The notes: generated by a model not told the origin, from the letters alone. A stretch of 6,796 nucleotides of DNA from Chloroflexota bacterium (GCA_003453555.1 DMLA01000198.1:1-6796), one strand, 5' to 3'; positions 1-5,775 are shown, counted from the first letter of the stretch. Translations and numbers: made by a program.

Positions 1-1340
1 CCCTCCAGAACCCTCTCCATCTTGCTGGGAAGGGTCCTCAGTTCTCGAACCACCTCACCGATCTGATCCTCCGTTAAGAGGGCCCGCCGCCTGGCCAACT
101 CCAGGGCCAAGAGGGTGACCACCACCAGTTCTGCGATGTAGGTCTTGGTGGCCACCACTCCGATCTCCGGGCCGGCTTGAAGGTAGAGGACCCTATCAGC
201 CCCTCGGGTTAGGGAACTCCCCATGACGTTAGCCAAAGCCAAGGTGAGAGCACCCCGCTCCTTGGCTAGCCGTAGAGCGGCCAAAGTATCGGCCGTCTCT
301 CCCGACTGGCTGATGAGGATCACGAGAGTTCGGGGGTCGATGACCGGGCAACCGTACCGGAACTCGGAGGCGATAGCCACCTCCATAGGCAGGCGAGCCC
401 ACTCCTCGATGAGCCTCTTTCCCACCAGACCAGCATAGAAAGAGGTGCCACAGGCCACGATATAGCCCCGATTCATCTGACTCAAATCCAAACCCCCGAG
501 TTCCGAGAGGCTCAGCCTTTCGCCATCCAGGCGACCTCGCAAGGCGTTCTTGATCGCCTCGGGCTGTTCGTGAATCTCTTTGAGGACAAAATGGGGGTAC
601 CCCCCCTTCTCCGCCGCCTCTAGATCCCAACTGATATGGAACGGCTCCCGATGCACCTCCTTCCCCTCCAAGGTCCAGACCCTCACCCCTTGGCGGTCCA
701 GAGCCACCACCTCGCCATTCTCTACGATTAGGGCTCGTCTGGTGTGGGGCAAGAGAGCCGGTATATCGGAGGCCAAATAGTTCTCCCCCTGCCCCAACCC
801 CACTACGAGGGGCGAAAAAAGACGTGCGCCGACCAAGAGTTCTGGCTCATCCACCGAGAAGACGCCTATAGCGTACGCCCCCCGCACCTGTCTCAGCGCC
901 TTCCTGGTAGCCTCTGCCAGATCTCCTTCGTACGCCTCTTCGATCAGATGGGCCACCACCTCCGTATCTGTCTCGGAGACGAAGCGATGGCCCCGGCTCA
1001 AGAGTTCCTCTCGGAGAACGGCGTAGTTCTCGATAATCCCGTTATGCACCACTACCAGACGGCCGGTACAGTCGGGATGGGGATGGGCGTTGGTCTGACT
1101 GGGCTCCCCATGAGTCGCCCAGCGGGTATGTCCCAATCCCAAGAACCCGGGCACCGTTCGACCATCCAGGGCGGCAAAGAGATTCTCCAATTTGCCCTCG
1201 CACTTTTCGATCTCGATCCGTCCCTGGTTTAAGACCGCGATCCCTGCCGAGTCGTAGCCCCGATACTCTAACCGCTTCAACCCATCGAGGAGGATTGGCG
1301 CCGCGAAGCGCGGCCCCACATAGCCCACTATGCCGCACAT
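1..1340 (-). CDS. glmS: Glutamine--fructose-6-phosphate aminotransferase (isomerizing), 3' end outside window
   Basis: GlmS makes glucosamine-6-phosphate from fructose-6-phosphate and glutamine in the cytoplasm, the first step towards UDP-GlcNAc, peptidoglycan and other amino sugars. The frame opens with MCGIVGY, in which Cys2 becomes the N-terminal nucleophile after Met removal, and stays open for 446 codons to the window edge. The class II glutaminase domain (about 1-215) shows RLEYRGYDSAG, GHTRWATHGEP, VVVHNGIIENY and SETDTEVVAHL. HFVLKEIHEQPEAIKNALRGR leads into the first SIS domain, which has ACGTSFYAG, ASEFRYG, ISQSGETADTLAALR and AGPEIGVVATKTY. The family is about 600 residues, so the second SIS domain and C-terminus are missing only because the window ends. 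A perfect AGGAGGT lies 5 nt before the ATG. Upstream are its own promoter and a glmS ribozyme, so feedback by GlcN6P is expected. I translated the whole frame and saw no frameshift or missing key residue. Identity is secure. Confidence 0.98.
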   Translation of the reverse strand, partial: MCGIVGYVGPRFAAPILLDGLKRLEYRGYDSAGIAVLNQGRIEIEKCEGKLENLFAALDGRTVPGFLGLGHTRWATHGEPSQTNAHPHPDCTGRLVVVHNGIIENYAVLREELLSRGHRFVSETDTEVVAHLIEEAYEGDLAEATRKALRQVRGAYAIGVFSVDEPELLVGARLFSPLVVGLGQGENYLASDIPALLPHTRRALIVENGEVVALDRQGVRVWTLEGKEVHREPFHISWDLEAAEKGGYPHFVLKEIHEQPEAIKNALRGRLDGERLSLSELGGLDLSQMNRGYIVACGTSFYAGLVGKRLIEEWARLPMEVAIASEFRYGCPVIDPRTLVILISQSGETADTLAALRLAKERGALTLALANVMGSSLTRGADRVLYLQAGPEIGVVATKTYIAELVVVTLLALELARRRALLTEDQIGEVVRELRTLPSKMERVLE

Positions 1341-1345
1341 GGCGC

Positions 1346-1352
1346 ACCTCCT
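1346..1352 (-). promoter_or_regulatory. Shine-Dalgarno site of glmS
   Basis: The minus strand reads AGGAGGT here, a perfect complement to the 16S rRNA 3' end, 5 nt before the ATG at 1340. It fixes the glmS start, which is also required by the conserved N-terminal Met-Cys. Confidence 0.9.
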
Positions 1353-1500
1353 AGAGGAATAAGATGGGGCGATACAAAACGAGTCTCCCTCCCCATGGCC
1401 AAAAAAGAGGCAAGATCATAAGGCCCGAGGATGGAGACCCTCGCTTCTTTGCTATTCACCTGTTCCCTCCTGCGTCTAATCGCTGCTTCCAGCACTCAGG

Positions 1501-1525
1501 CAGTGAAAAACCTGTTTCGCCACTG
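1501..1525 (-). other. Stem-loop just after the ribozyme
   Basis: CAGTG and CACTG pair over a 15-nt loop that can pair further through GAAA and TTTC. It starts at the last base of the proposed distal ribozyme stem. There is no U-tract after it, so it does not look like a terminator. It may be only a spacer structure in the 184-nt stretch between the ribozyme and glmS; function unknown. Confidence 0.35.
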
Positions 1526-1711
1526 GGCTCCCTTTGTCCCGCCGGTCGCCCCACGGTTTTGGAGGAGCCCTTCATCTCAGGAGGGGAAGATTAGGGGTGT
1601 GGCCACCCTGGAGGCATCCGCCGAACTCTCGATTTTCTCCCTCTAAGGGATTAGCCCCGCCTTGCGGTCGGGGAACCTCCACCTCGTCAACTCTAAAAGA
1701 GCCCAGGCGCT
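1525..1711 (-). ncRNA. glmS self-cleaving ribozyme (GlcN6P-activated riboswitch)
   Basis: The leader of glmS carries the conserved core of the glmS ribozyme in the right order. AGCGCC (1711-1706) has the expected cleavage site between A1711 and G1710. A P1 hairpin follows (CUCU 1701-1698 with AGAG 1694-1691), then UUGACGAGGUGGAGGUU, with GGAGG (1680-1676) pairing as P2 with CCUCC (1614-1610). AUCGAGA (1633-1627) and UUCGGCGGAUG (from 1625) fill the P2 loop, where GGCG can form the P2.2 pseudoknot with the 5' GCGCC. P3 is GGGUG-GCCA-CACCC (1608-1595), followed by UAA. A distal P4-like stem pairs GGGCUCC (1570-1564) with GGAGCCC (1531-1525) and encloses GGGGCGAC (1552-1545) and ACAAAG, which resemble the Bacillus P4/P4.1 segment. 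From known biology, GlcN6P acts as cofactor for cleavage and the shortened mRNA is degraded. Two features depart from the short Bacillus forms: a 40-nt insertion at 1673-1634 and about 20 extra nt between P3 and P4. I matched it from remembered consensus, not from a covariance search. Confidence 0.93.
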
Positions 1712-1761
1712 CTCTTCCCCCTGCCAACTTTCTCTGCCCATCACCCCCTTTCACAGAAGCG

Positions 1762-1790
1762 ATTATACAACAAAGGAGCCCTCTTGACAA
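1762..1790 (-). promoter_or_regulatory. Sigma-70-type promoter for the ribozyme-glmS transcript
   Basis: On the minus strand, TTGTCA (1790-1785) and TATAAT (1767-1762) are exactly 17 nt apart. The -10 box matches consensus perfectly and the -35 has one mismatch. Transcription would start near 1754, about 44 nt before the ribozyme cleavage site and about 415 nt before the glmS ATG. This is the only strong promoter I see in the window, and it makes glmS independent of the upstream PAP2 unit. Confidence 0.8.
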
Positions 1791-1847
1791 GCCCCCGGTA
1801 TCTCTCATCTCAAATACGACAGTTCGCAGGATGGAGCCTCCTTTCTA

Positions 1848-1874
1848 GTGGCGTCAGATGTTACCATCTGCCAC
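1848..1874. repeat. Short inverted repeat (hairpin)
   Basis: GTGG-cgt-CAGATG-ttac-CATCTG-CCAC forms a 10-bp stem with a 3-nt bulge and a tetraloop. It sits between the GC-rich repeat and the glmS promoter, where a transcript arriving from the PAP2 gene would end. No run of U follows on either strand, so intrinsic termination is not supported. A stalling or mRNA 3'-end protection role is only a guess. Confidence 0.5.
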
Positions 1875-1903
1875 AGGAGTGATGGCCCCAACTTTGGCTG
1901 TCA

Positions 1904-2005
1904 GCCTGCCCCAAGGCGTATCCCTGGCCTGCCATCCCTTCCCTCGGGATCCTGAAAGGAAGACCCTGTCGGGTCTGGGACAGGGCGTGCCAGGGCAGGC
2001 AGGCC
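1904..2005. repeat. GC-rich dispersed repeat, copy A (intergenic)
   Basis: Two exact 17-mers shared with the element inside the DUF512 gene occur here. GCCTGCCCCAAGGCGTA (1904-1920) is the inverted copy of 4314-4330, and GGCGTGCCAGGGCAGGC (1984-2000) is a direct copy of 4328-4344. Similarity continues imperfectly past the first block (TCCCTGGCCTGCC). Here the blocks are 63 nt apart and in opposite relative orientation, whereas in copy B they touch. Copy A therefore looks rearranged or made of two partial copies. Two independent 17-nt matches within 6.8 kb are very unlikely by chance. Confidence 0.75.
1964..1985 (-). terminator. Possible weak terminator after the PAP2 gene
   Basis: On the minus strand CCCTGTC (1985-1979) pairs with GACAGGG (1970-1964) over an 8-nt loop, and the transcript then reads TCTTCCTTTC, which is pyrimidine-rich but not a true U-tract. 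It lies 51 nt past the PAP2 stop and inside repeat copy A, so the hairpin may only reflect the repeat. Confidence 0.25.
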
Positions 2006-2035
2006 GGGGGAGGTAACTTCTGATAGCACAGTCTT

Positions 2036-2923
2036 TTACGCGCTCCCCTCGGCCAAGGCCGTCTTGACGAATAGCCAGGGGGCGAAGAAGCCCCCCCACA
2101 GGCCGATGAGGCCGTACCGAAGCAGGCGGAAAGGGAGACCGGGCGGAAAAATCTCCTTCAGCCCCAGGTAGAGGGCGAAGGTGACGGCCAGACCGAGGAG
2201 GAAGCGCAATACCCGCTTCCACCAGGGTCCATCAACCGAGAAGCCAACGAATTCGCCCTCCAAGGTGAACCCCACCCCCATCCCCAGAAACGCCCCCATG
2301 GGGGTGGCCGTGTCCTCGGCGGGGTGGAGGAAGAGCAATATCAGGGGGATTACGGTGACCAGGGCCAACTTCGCCCCCAAGGGAAGGTCGCCGATCCGCG
2401 CCTCCGCGGCCGGGAGGAGCCAATTGTAGATGAGGATGAGGAGCACGGCTGCGAGCAGGCCGCCGATGACGTCATGGGGGAAGTGCACCCCCAGATAGAC
2501 CCGCGAGAGGGCGACCAAGAGGGGGAGGACGATGGCCAGGGCCCAGACCCACCCTTTGCGCCACCGGGTGGCTAGATAGCCCCACACGACCCCCGTCCCT
2601 TGAGCATGGCCGCTGGGGAACCCATAGCCCGTGGCCTTCCCGATCTCTCGCACTCTGGGGTCGAACTGGAAGGGGCGCGGGGCGTGAAAGATCTCCTTCA
2701 GGCCATTATTGGCGTAGGCCGAGAAAAGGAAAAGGAAAGCGAGCCTGGCCCCCGCTCCCTTGTCCAAGCACCAAAAAATGAGGGGAAGGAGGATAAGGTA
2801 GAATTGCTCCTCCCCCAGGAAGGTGACCGCCCTGAAGAAGGCGTCAAGGGGGACGCTGCTGAAGGACTGCAGCCATAGCACGACCCCCGTGCCCCAATTG
2901 AGCAGAATATCGCCCATTGTCAT
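2036..2923 (-). CDS. PAP2-family membrane phosphatase (phosphatidic acid or polyprenyl diphosphate phosphatase type)
   Basis: This is an integral membrane acid phosphatase of the PAP2 superfamily; such enzymes dephosphorylate lipids such as phosphatidate or undecaprenyl diphosphate outside the membrane. All three signature blocks are present: K76-x6-R83-P84 (KEIFHAPRP), P103-S104-G105-H106, and S140-R141-x5-H147-x3-D151 (SRVYLGVHFPHD), with His147 the expected nucleophile and His106 the proton donor. Hydrophobic segments near 41-53, 61-70, 109-119, 125-139 and 152-169 surround this core. Residues about 180-295 add roughly four more membrane segments, so the protein is longer than minimal PAP2 enzymes. 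AAAGGGG (2932-2926) lies only 2 nt before the first ATG but 8 nt before the Met at codon 3 (2917), which may be the true start. It lies 72 nt after the DUF512 gene, and nearby plsC makes phosphatidate, which fits lipid metabolism. The substrate cannot be told from sequence. Confidence 0.9.
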   Translation of the reverse strand: MTMGDILLNWGTGVVLWLQSFSSVPLDAFFRAVTFLGEEQFYLILLPLIFWCLDKGAGARLAFLFLFSAYANNGLKEIFHAPRPFQFDPRVREIGKATGYGFPSGHAQGTGVVWGYLATRWRKGWVWALAIVLPLLVALSRVYLGVHFPHDVIGGLLAAVLLILIYNWLLPAAEARIGDLPLGAKLALVTVIPLILLFLHPAEDTATPMGAFLGMGVGFTLEGEFVGFSVDGPWWKRVLRFLLGLAVTFALYLGLKEIFPPGLPFRLLRYGLIGLWGGFFAPWLFVKTALAEGSA

Positions 2924-2995
2924 AGCCCCTTTCAGCCGTCCTTGCGCGCCCAGCCTTCAGTCATAGTGTGGCACACCAGATATGAGACGCATTTG

Positions 2996-4375
2996 CTAGA
3001 TTAAAACCTGGCCCATAGTCTCAGCCATCGTGACTTTCACCCCTAGAGCAGCCTCTATATCCTGCGCCGTCATCCCATCCAAAGTTATCTCCCCCCTGGC
3101 GTCGAACATGGAGCGGGGGAGGTAGAGAGACTCACCGAGATGGCGACCAGATAAGACCTCTATGACATCCTGACCGGTGAGAAGCCCAGAGACGGTGATG
3201 GTGGGACCGAAGAAGCGGTTTTCGATGGCGATTACCTCTATCTGCGTGGAGAGGAGAGCACTGAACTCCTTTGCCATCCCCTCAAGAAGGGGAGCGATAA
3301 GGGTGCCGCAGGCTAACGATTTCCTAGCCTTAGCCGCTAAGGGTTTGTTGATCCCCTCGTCCAAGAGCCTCCTGACAAGCCCGATCCCGTTCTCCAGTTG
3401 GGGAAAGTCGTCATACTCCTCCGCTGGCGGAGGAAGGAGACCGGCCAGGAGATAGAACTCATCAGCCAAGTAGACCAGAGATCGTCCGTACCGTCCCCGA
3501 AATCCCCCGCTCCAGAGGGATACTTGTTTCACTAGGGCCTTGGCTTCCTGCGGCGTCACACCGCGCAGCCCGGCGCGGTGATATCTGGTCAGCCCCAGGG
3601 GGACCACCCCAATCGATTGCACTGTGGGAAAGAACCCTACCAGATTGGAGACCGTCCTTTTAAGATGAAAATCGTTGAGCCCAGGTACCAGCACTACCTG
3701 GGCATGAACCTGGATACCGAGATGGCCCAAGCGGTGAAGTTGCTCTCGTATATCCGGCAGGTTTGGATTCCCGAAGATCTTGCGGCGCAACCCCAAATCG
3801 GTTGCGTGCACAGATACGTAGAGAGGGCTGAGCCGTTGCTCCCCTACTCGCTCCCAATCCTCCTCGCTCCAATTGGAAAGGGTTATGAAGTTCCCCCAGA
3901 GAAAGGAGTAACGGTAATCGTCGTCCTTGATATAGAGACTGCTTCGCATCCCGGGCGGCAACTGATCCACGAAGCAAAAGGAGCAACGGTTCTCACAACG
4001 GCGCAAGCCATCGAAGACCACCTCCTGGAAATCGAGGCCCAGCTCCTCCCCATACGCTCTCTGGAGCCCTCGAGTGAAAACCTCGCTCCCTCTCCTGATT
4101 GCAAATTCTAGTTCCTCCTCGGCAGAGTAGAACCGGTAATCGATGACATCCCTCAACCGGTGGCCATTGACGGAGAGGAGTTCATCGCCCGGCAAGAGCC
4201 CCGCCTTCTCCGCCGGACTCCCCCGCCGCACTGAGGAGATAACCCCACCGCTATTTGAAGGCCTCAGCCCCCCACCTGGTTGGCTGAGGCCCTGGCCTGC
4301 CGCCCTGGCCTGGTACGCCTTGGGGCAGGCGTGCCAGGGCAGGCCCACGCCATCGGCGAATTCGAGAAAGGTCAC
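2996..4375 (-). CDS. PDZ / radical-SAM-like / DUF512 protein
   Basis: This belongs to the conserved PDZ-radical SAM-DUF512 family found in Bacillota, Chloroflexota and cyanobacteria; its reaction is unknown. A PDZ-like domain spans about 43-107 (GGVISSVRRGSPAEKAGL, PGDELLSVNG). The radical-SAM 4Fe-4S motif CxxxCxxC is C127, C131, C134 (RRCENRCSFCFVDQLPPG), followed by YIKDDDYRYSFLWGNFITL and LSPLYVSVHATD. The DUF512 part has GVVPLGLTRYH, YLADEFYLLAG and EYDDFPQLENGIGLVRRLLDE. Total length is 459 residues. The start is GTG (4375), overlapping the plsC TGA by 4 nt (GTGA), with AAGGGGGG 3 nt upstream, so translational coupling is likely. Residues about 11-39 are not family-like: they are encoded by a palindromic repeat and a second hairpin (4260-4345) that left the frame open. 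A later start just before the PDZ domain is possible, but I see no good ribosome binding site there. Confidence 0.93.
   Translation of the reverse strand: MTFLEFADGVGLPWHACPKAYQARAAGQGLSQPGGGLRPSNSGGVISSVRRGSPAEKAGLLPGDELLSVNGHRLRDVIDYRFYSAEEELEFAIRRGSEVFTRGLQRAYGEELGLDFQEVVFDGLRRCENRCSFCFVDQLPPGMRSSLYIKDDDYRYSFLWGNFITLSNWSEEDWERVGEQRLSPLYVSVHATDLGLRRKIFGNPNLPDIREQLHRLGHLGIQVHAQVVLVPGLNDFHLKRTVSNLVGFFPTVQSIGVVPLGLTRYHRAGLRGVTPQEAKALVKQVSLWSGGFRGRYGRSLVYLADEFYLLAGLLPPPAEEYDDFPQLENGIGLVRRLLDEGINKPLAAKARKSLACGTLIAPLLEGMAKEFSALLSTQIEVIAIENRFFGPTITVSGLLTGQDVIEVLSGRHLGESLYLPRSMFDARGEITLDGMTAQDIEAALGVKVTMAETMGQVLI
4260..4291. repeat. Perfect 10-bp inverted repeat inside the DUF512 gene
   Basis: GGCCTCAGCC (4260-4269) and GGCTGAGGCC (4282-4291) are perfect inverted repeats around a 12-nt loop. 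They lie directly beside the larger palindrome at 4294-4345 and encode part of the unusual N-terminal segment, so the two hairpins probably belong to one inserted unit of about 86 bp. Confidence 0.75.
4294..4345. repeat. GC-rich palindromic repeat, copy B, in frame inside the DUF512 gene
   Basis: On the minus strand GGCCTGCCCTGGC (4345-4333) pairs with GCCAGGGC-ggc-AGGCC (4309-4294), perfect apart from a 3-nt insertion. The inner arms ACGCC and GGCGT enclose the loop TGCCCCAA. The 17-mers 4314-4330 and 4328-4344 recur in the intergenic copy A. The segment is translated as residues 11 to about 28 of the DUF512 protein without a stop or frameshift. Confidence 0.8.
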
Positions 4376-5049
4376 GAACCCCCCTTGTAGGGCCTTATGT
4401 GCTCTTCCCTGGCCGCCGAAAGGTCGCTATATACCCCTCGATACTGGGGAGGAAGAAGGGCAGCCAGTCGATACATGGCCTCGGTGGTCATCTCGCTCAG
4501 TTGCTCTCTAGTCACCCTGTCCTTCCTGGGGACCAAGACGAAGGGCTCTCCCACCACTATCTTTGTCTTGGTACGACGCAGCCTGGCTAACTCCTTCCAG
4601 AACCGCTCCGACCCAGAGATAGCCATAGGTAGGATGGGAACAGAGGCCTTGAGGGCCACGTAGGCCACTCCATCGCGGGCCTTAATCAGTCGCCAATCAC
4701 CGCCCCTAGTCCCCTCTGGAGCCATGAGAAGCGCTTTCTCCTCTTTCAGTGCTGCCATCGCCTCCCTAAGGGCCGTCCGATCTATCTCCCCCCGATGCAC
4801 AGGGAAAGCGCCATAGAGTCTGAAGACCAACCCTACCACAGGAGAACCGAAGAGTTCGGCTTTGGCCATGCTCACGATGTCGCGGGGGATGAAGACCGTG
4901 GCTAAGACGGGGTCCAGGAAGTTCATATGGTTGATGGCCACGATGAGGGGGCCTTTCCGGGGCACATTCTCCAGCCCCACGACCTCATAATCGAGAAGGA
5001 TGGCCAAAAGGCCTCGCAATATTAACTTGGCAAAGCGATGAAAGAGCAT
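4372..5049 (-). CDS. plsC: 1-acyl-sn-glycerol-3-phosphate acyltransferase (PlsC/LPLAT family)
   Basis: PlsC transfers a fatty acyl group to lysophosphatidic acid to form phosphatidic acid at the inner face of the cytoplasmic membrane. The catalytic motif H-x4-D is H41-D46 (INHMNFLDP). The substrate-binding block is YGAFPVHRG (79-87), the third motif is APEGTRGG (110-117, with E112-G113-T114-R115), and the fourth is VPILPMAISGS. A hydrophobic stretch near residues 9-19 is a likely membrane contact. I start at MLFHRF (5049), giving 225 residues, usual for the family, with GAGGAGG 2 nt upstream. A longer frame from 5097 overlaps the end of cmk and would add a Gly/Pro-rich leader with no family resemblance. 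The gene sits between cmk and the DUF512 gene, whose GTG overlaps its stop codon. The family is certain; acyl-donor preference (acyl-ACP or acyl-CoA) is not visible. Confidence 0.93.
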   Translation of the reverse strand: MLFHRFAKLILRGLLAILLDYEVVGLENVPRKGPLIVAINHMNFLDPVLATVFIPRDIVSMAKAELFGSPVVGLVFRLYGAFPVHRGEIDRTALREAMAALKEEKALLMAPEGTRGGDWRLIKARDGVAYVALKASVPILPMAISGSERFWKELARLRRTKTKIVVGEPFVLVPRKDRVTREQLSEMTTEAMYRLAALLPPQYRGVYSDLSAAREEHIRPYKGGS

Positions 5050-5051
5050 AG

Positions 5052-5058
5052 CCTCCTC
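5052..5058 (-). promoter_or_regulatory. Shine-Dalgarno site that decides the plsC start
   Basis: The minus strand reads GAGGAGG here, ending 2 nt before the ATG at 5049. The spacing is short but the match is strong, and nothing comparable precedes the ATG at 5097. This supports the shorter PlsC that begins MLFHRF. Confidence 0.6.
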
Positions 5059-5063
5059 GCCCT

Positions 5064-5771
5064 CTATGGGTCCACCCCCCCTTCCAGGGGCTGCCACTTC
5101 TCCACTAAAGCCATCACCTGGCTCAATACCTCCTCGATGGATAGGTGGTCGGTATCTACGATGATCGCGTCCTCGGCGGGCTTCAAGGGGGCCGCCAGGC
5201 GGTGGCTGTCTATCTCGTCCCGGCGTCGCATATCGGCCAAGACATCCTCGTAAGAGGCCTCCTCGCCCCGGGCCAAAACCTCTTCATATCGCCGTTGGGC
5301 TCGCACCTCCAGGGAAGCATCGAGATATATCTTCAGATCGGCATGAGGCAGGATCACCGTTCCGATATCCCGCCCCACCATCACCACCTGCCCTTCCTCG
5401 CCCATCCGCCTCTGCGCCGCTTTGAGCGCCTCCCGAACGCCGGGATAAGCCGAAACGGGGGAGACGTGGGCATCCACCTCTGGAGATCGTATCTCCCAGG
5501 TTATATCTCGGCTATCGGCGTAGACCGTGTACTGCCGCCCATCCTGGACCGTGGGCCTGGTGATAGTGATCTGGGCAGCCTGAGCCAGGGCCACTATCGC
5601 CTCTTCGTCGCCGATGGCGAGCCCCCTCTCCAAGGCTAAACAGGTGATGGCCCGATAGAGGGCCCCGGTATCGAAATAGAGATAGCCCAACCTTTCCGCC
5701 AGGAGTCCTCCGATGGTGCTCTTCCCCGAGGCAGCCGGCCCATCTACGGCTATGGTCGAAGGTAACGACAC
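5064..5771 (-). CDS. cmk: Cytidylate kinase
   Basis: Cmk phosphorylates CMP and dCMP with ATP to the diphosphates in the cytoplasm, recycling CMP released by phospholipid and RNA turnover. The P-loop is GPAASGKST (11-19), followed by DTGALYRAIT (34-43), a nucleotide-binding segment typical of the family. VGRDIGTVILP (132-142) and RRDEIDSHRLAAPLKPAEDAIIVDT (from 183) are strong Cmk signatures in the substrate-binding and lid regions. Length is 235 residues; bacterial Cmk is usually about 220-230. The start is GTG (5771), 4 nt after the scpB stop; the AGAGGA that overlaps this stop is its only visible ribosome binding site and is very close, so re-initiation by ribosomes leaving scpB is plausible. 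The order scpB-cmk-plsC resembles that of many Gram-positive genomes, although no rluB lies between scpB and cmk. Confidence 0.97.
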   Translation of the reverse strand: MSLPSTIAVDGPAASGKSTIGGLLAERLGYLYFDTGALYRAITCLALERGLAIGDEEAIVALAQAAQITITRPTVQDGRQYTVYADSRDITWEIRSPEVDAHVSPVSAYPGVREALKAAQRRMGEEGQVVMVGRDIGTVILPHADLKIYLDASLEVRAQRRYEEVLARGEEASYEDVLADMRRRDEIDSHRLAAPLKPAEDAIIVDTDHLSIEEVLSQVMALVEKWQPLEGGVDP

Positions 5772-5775
5772 TCCT

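Noticed and set aside
1401..1443. Hairpin CGAGG/CCTCG followed by a U6 tract, as an intrinsic terminator before glmS
   Set aside because: The U-tract is about 20 nt after the stem instead of directly after it, so it does not fit an intrinsic terminator.
1595..1612. AGGGTGG in the leader suggested a T-box antiterminator
   Set aside because: The surrounding sequence fits ribozyme P3 exactly and lacks the T-box specifier and the ACCGCG part of the antiterminator bulge.
1643..1741. A 32-codon frame on the minus strand starting ATG at 1741 behind AAAGGGGGTG, reading into the ribozyme
   Set aside because: The purine-rich site is only 2 nt from the ATG, the frame runs through the ribozyme core, and cleavage at 1711/1710 would cut it. 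The predicted peptide has no recognisable feature. Most likely chance.
1784..1789. TTGACA on the plus strand as a divergent promoter
   Set aside because: No -10 box lies 16-18 nt downstream, and the match arises because the minus-strand -35 region TTGTCAA is partly palindromic. There is no plus-strand gene to serve.
1848..1874. Hairpin as a terminator for the PAP2 transcript
   Set aside because: The stem is good, but no U-tract follows on either strand.
3578..4111. Long open frames on the plus strand opposite the DUF512 gene, and similar ones opposite glmS, cmk and PAP2
   Set aside because: They are antisense shadows in GC-rich coding sequence: no family resemblance, no promoters, and the minus-strand proteins carry full sets of conserved motifs.
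5050..5097. Longer plsC start at ATG 5097
   Set aside because: It overlaps cmk, adds a Gly/Pro-rich leader unlike the family, and has no ribosome binding site. The ATG at 5049 has GAGGAGG upstream.
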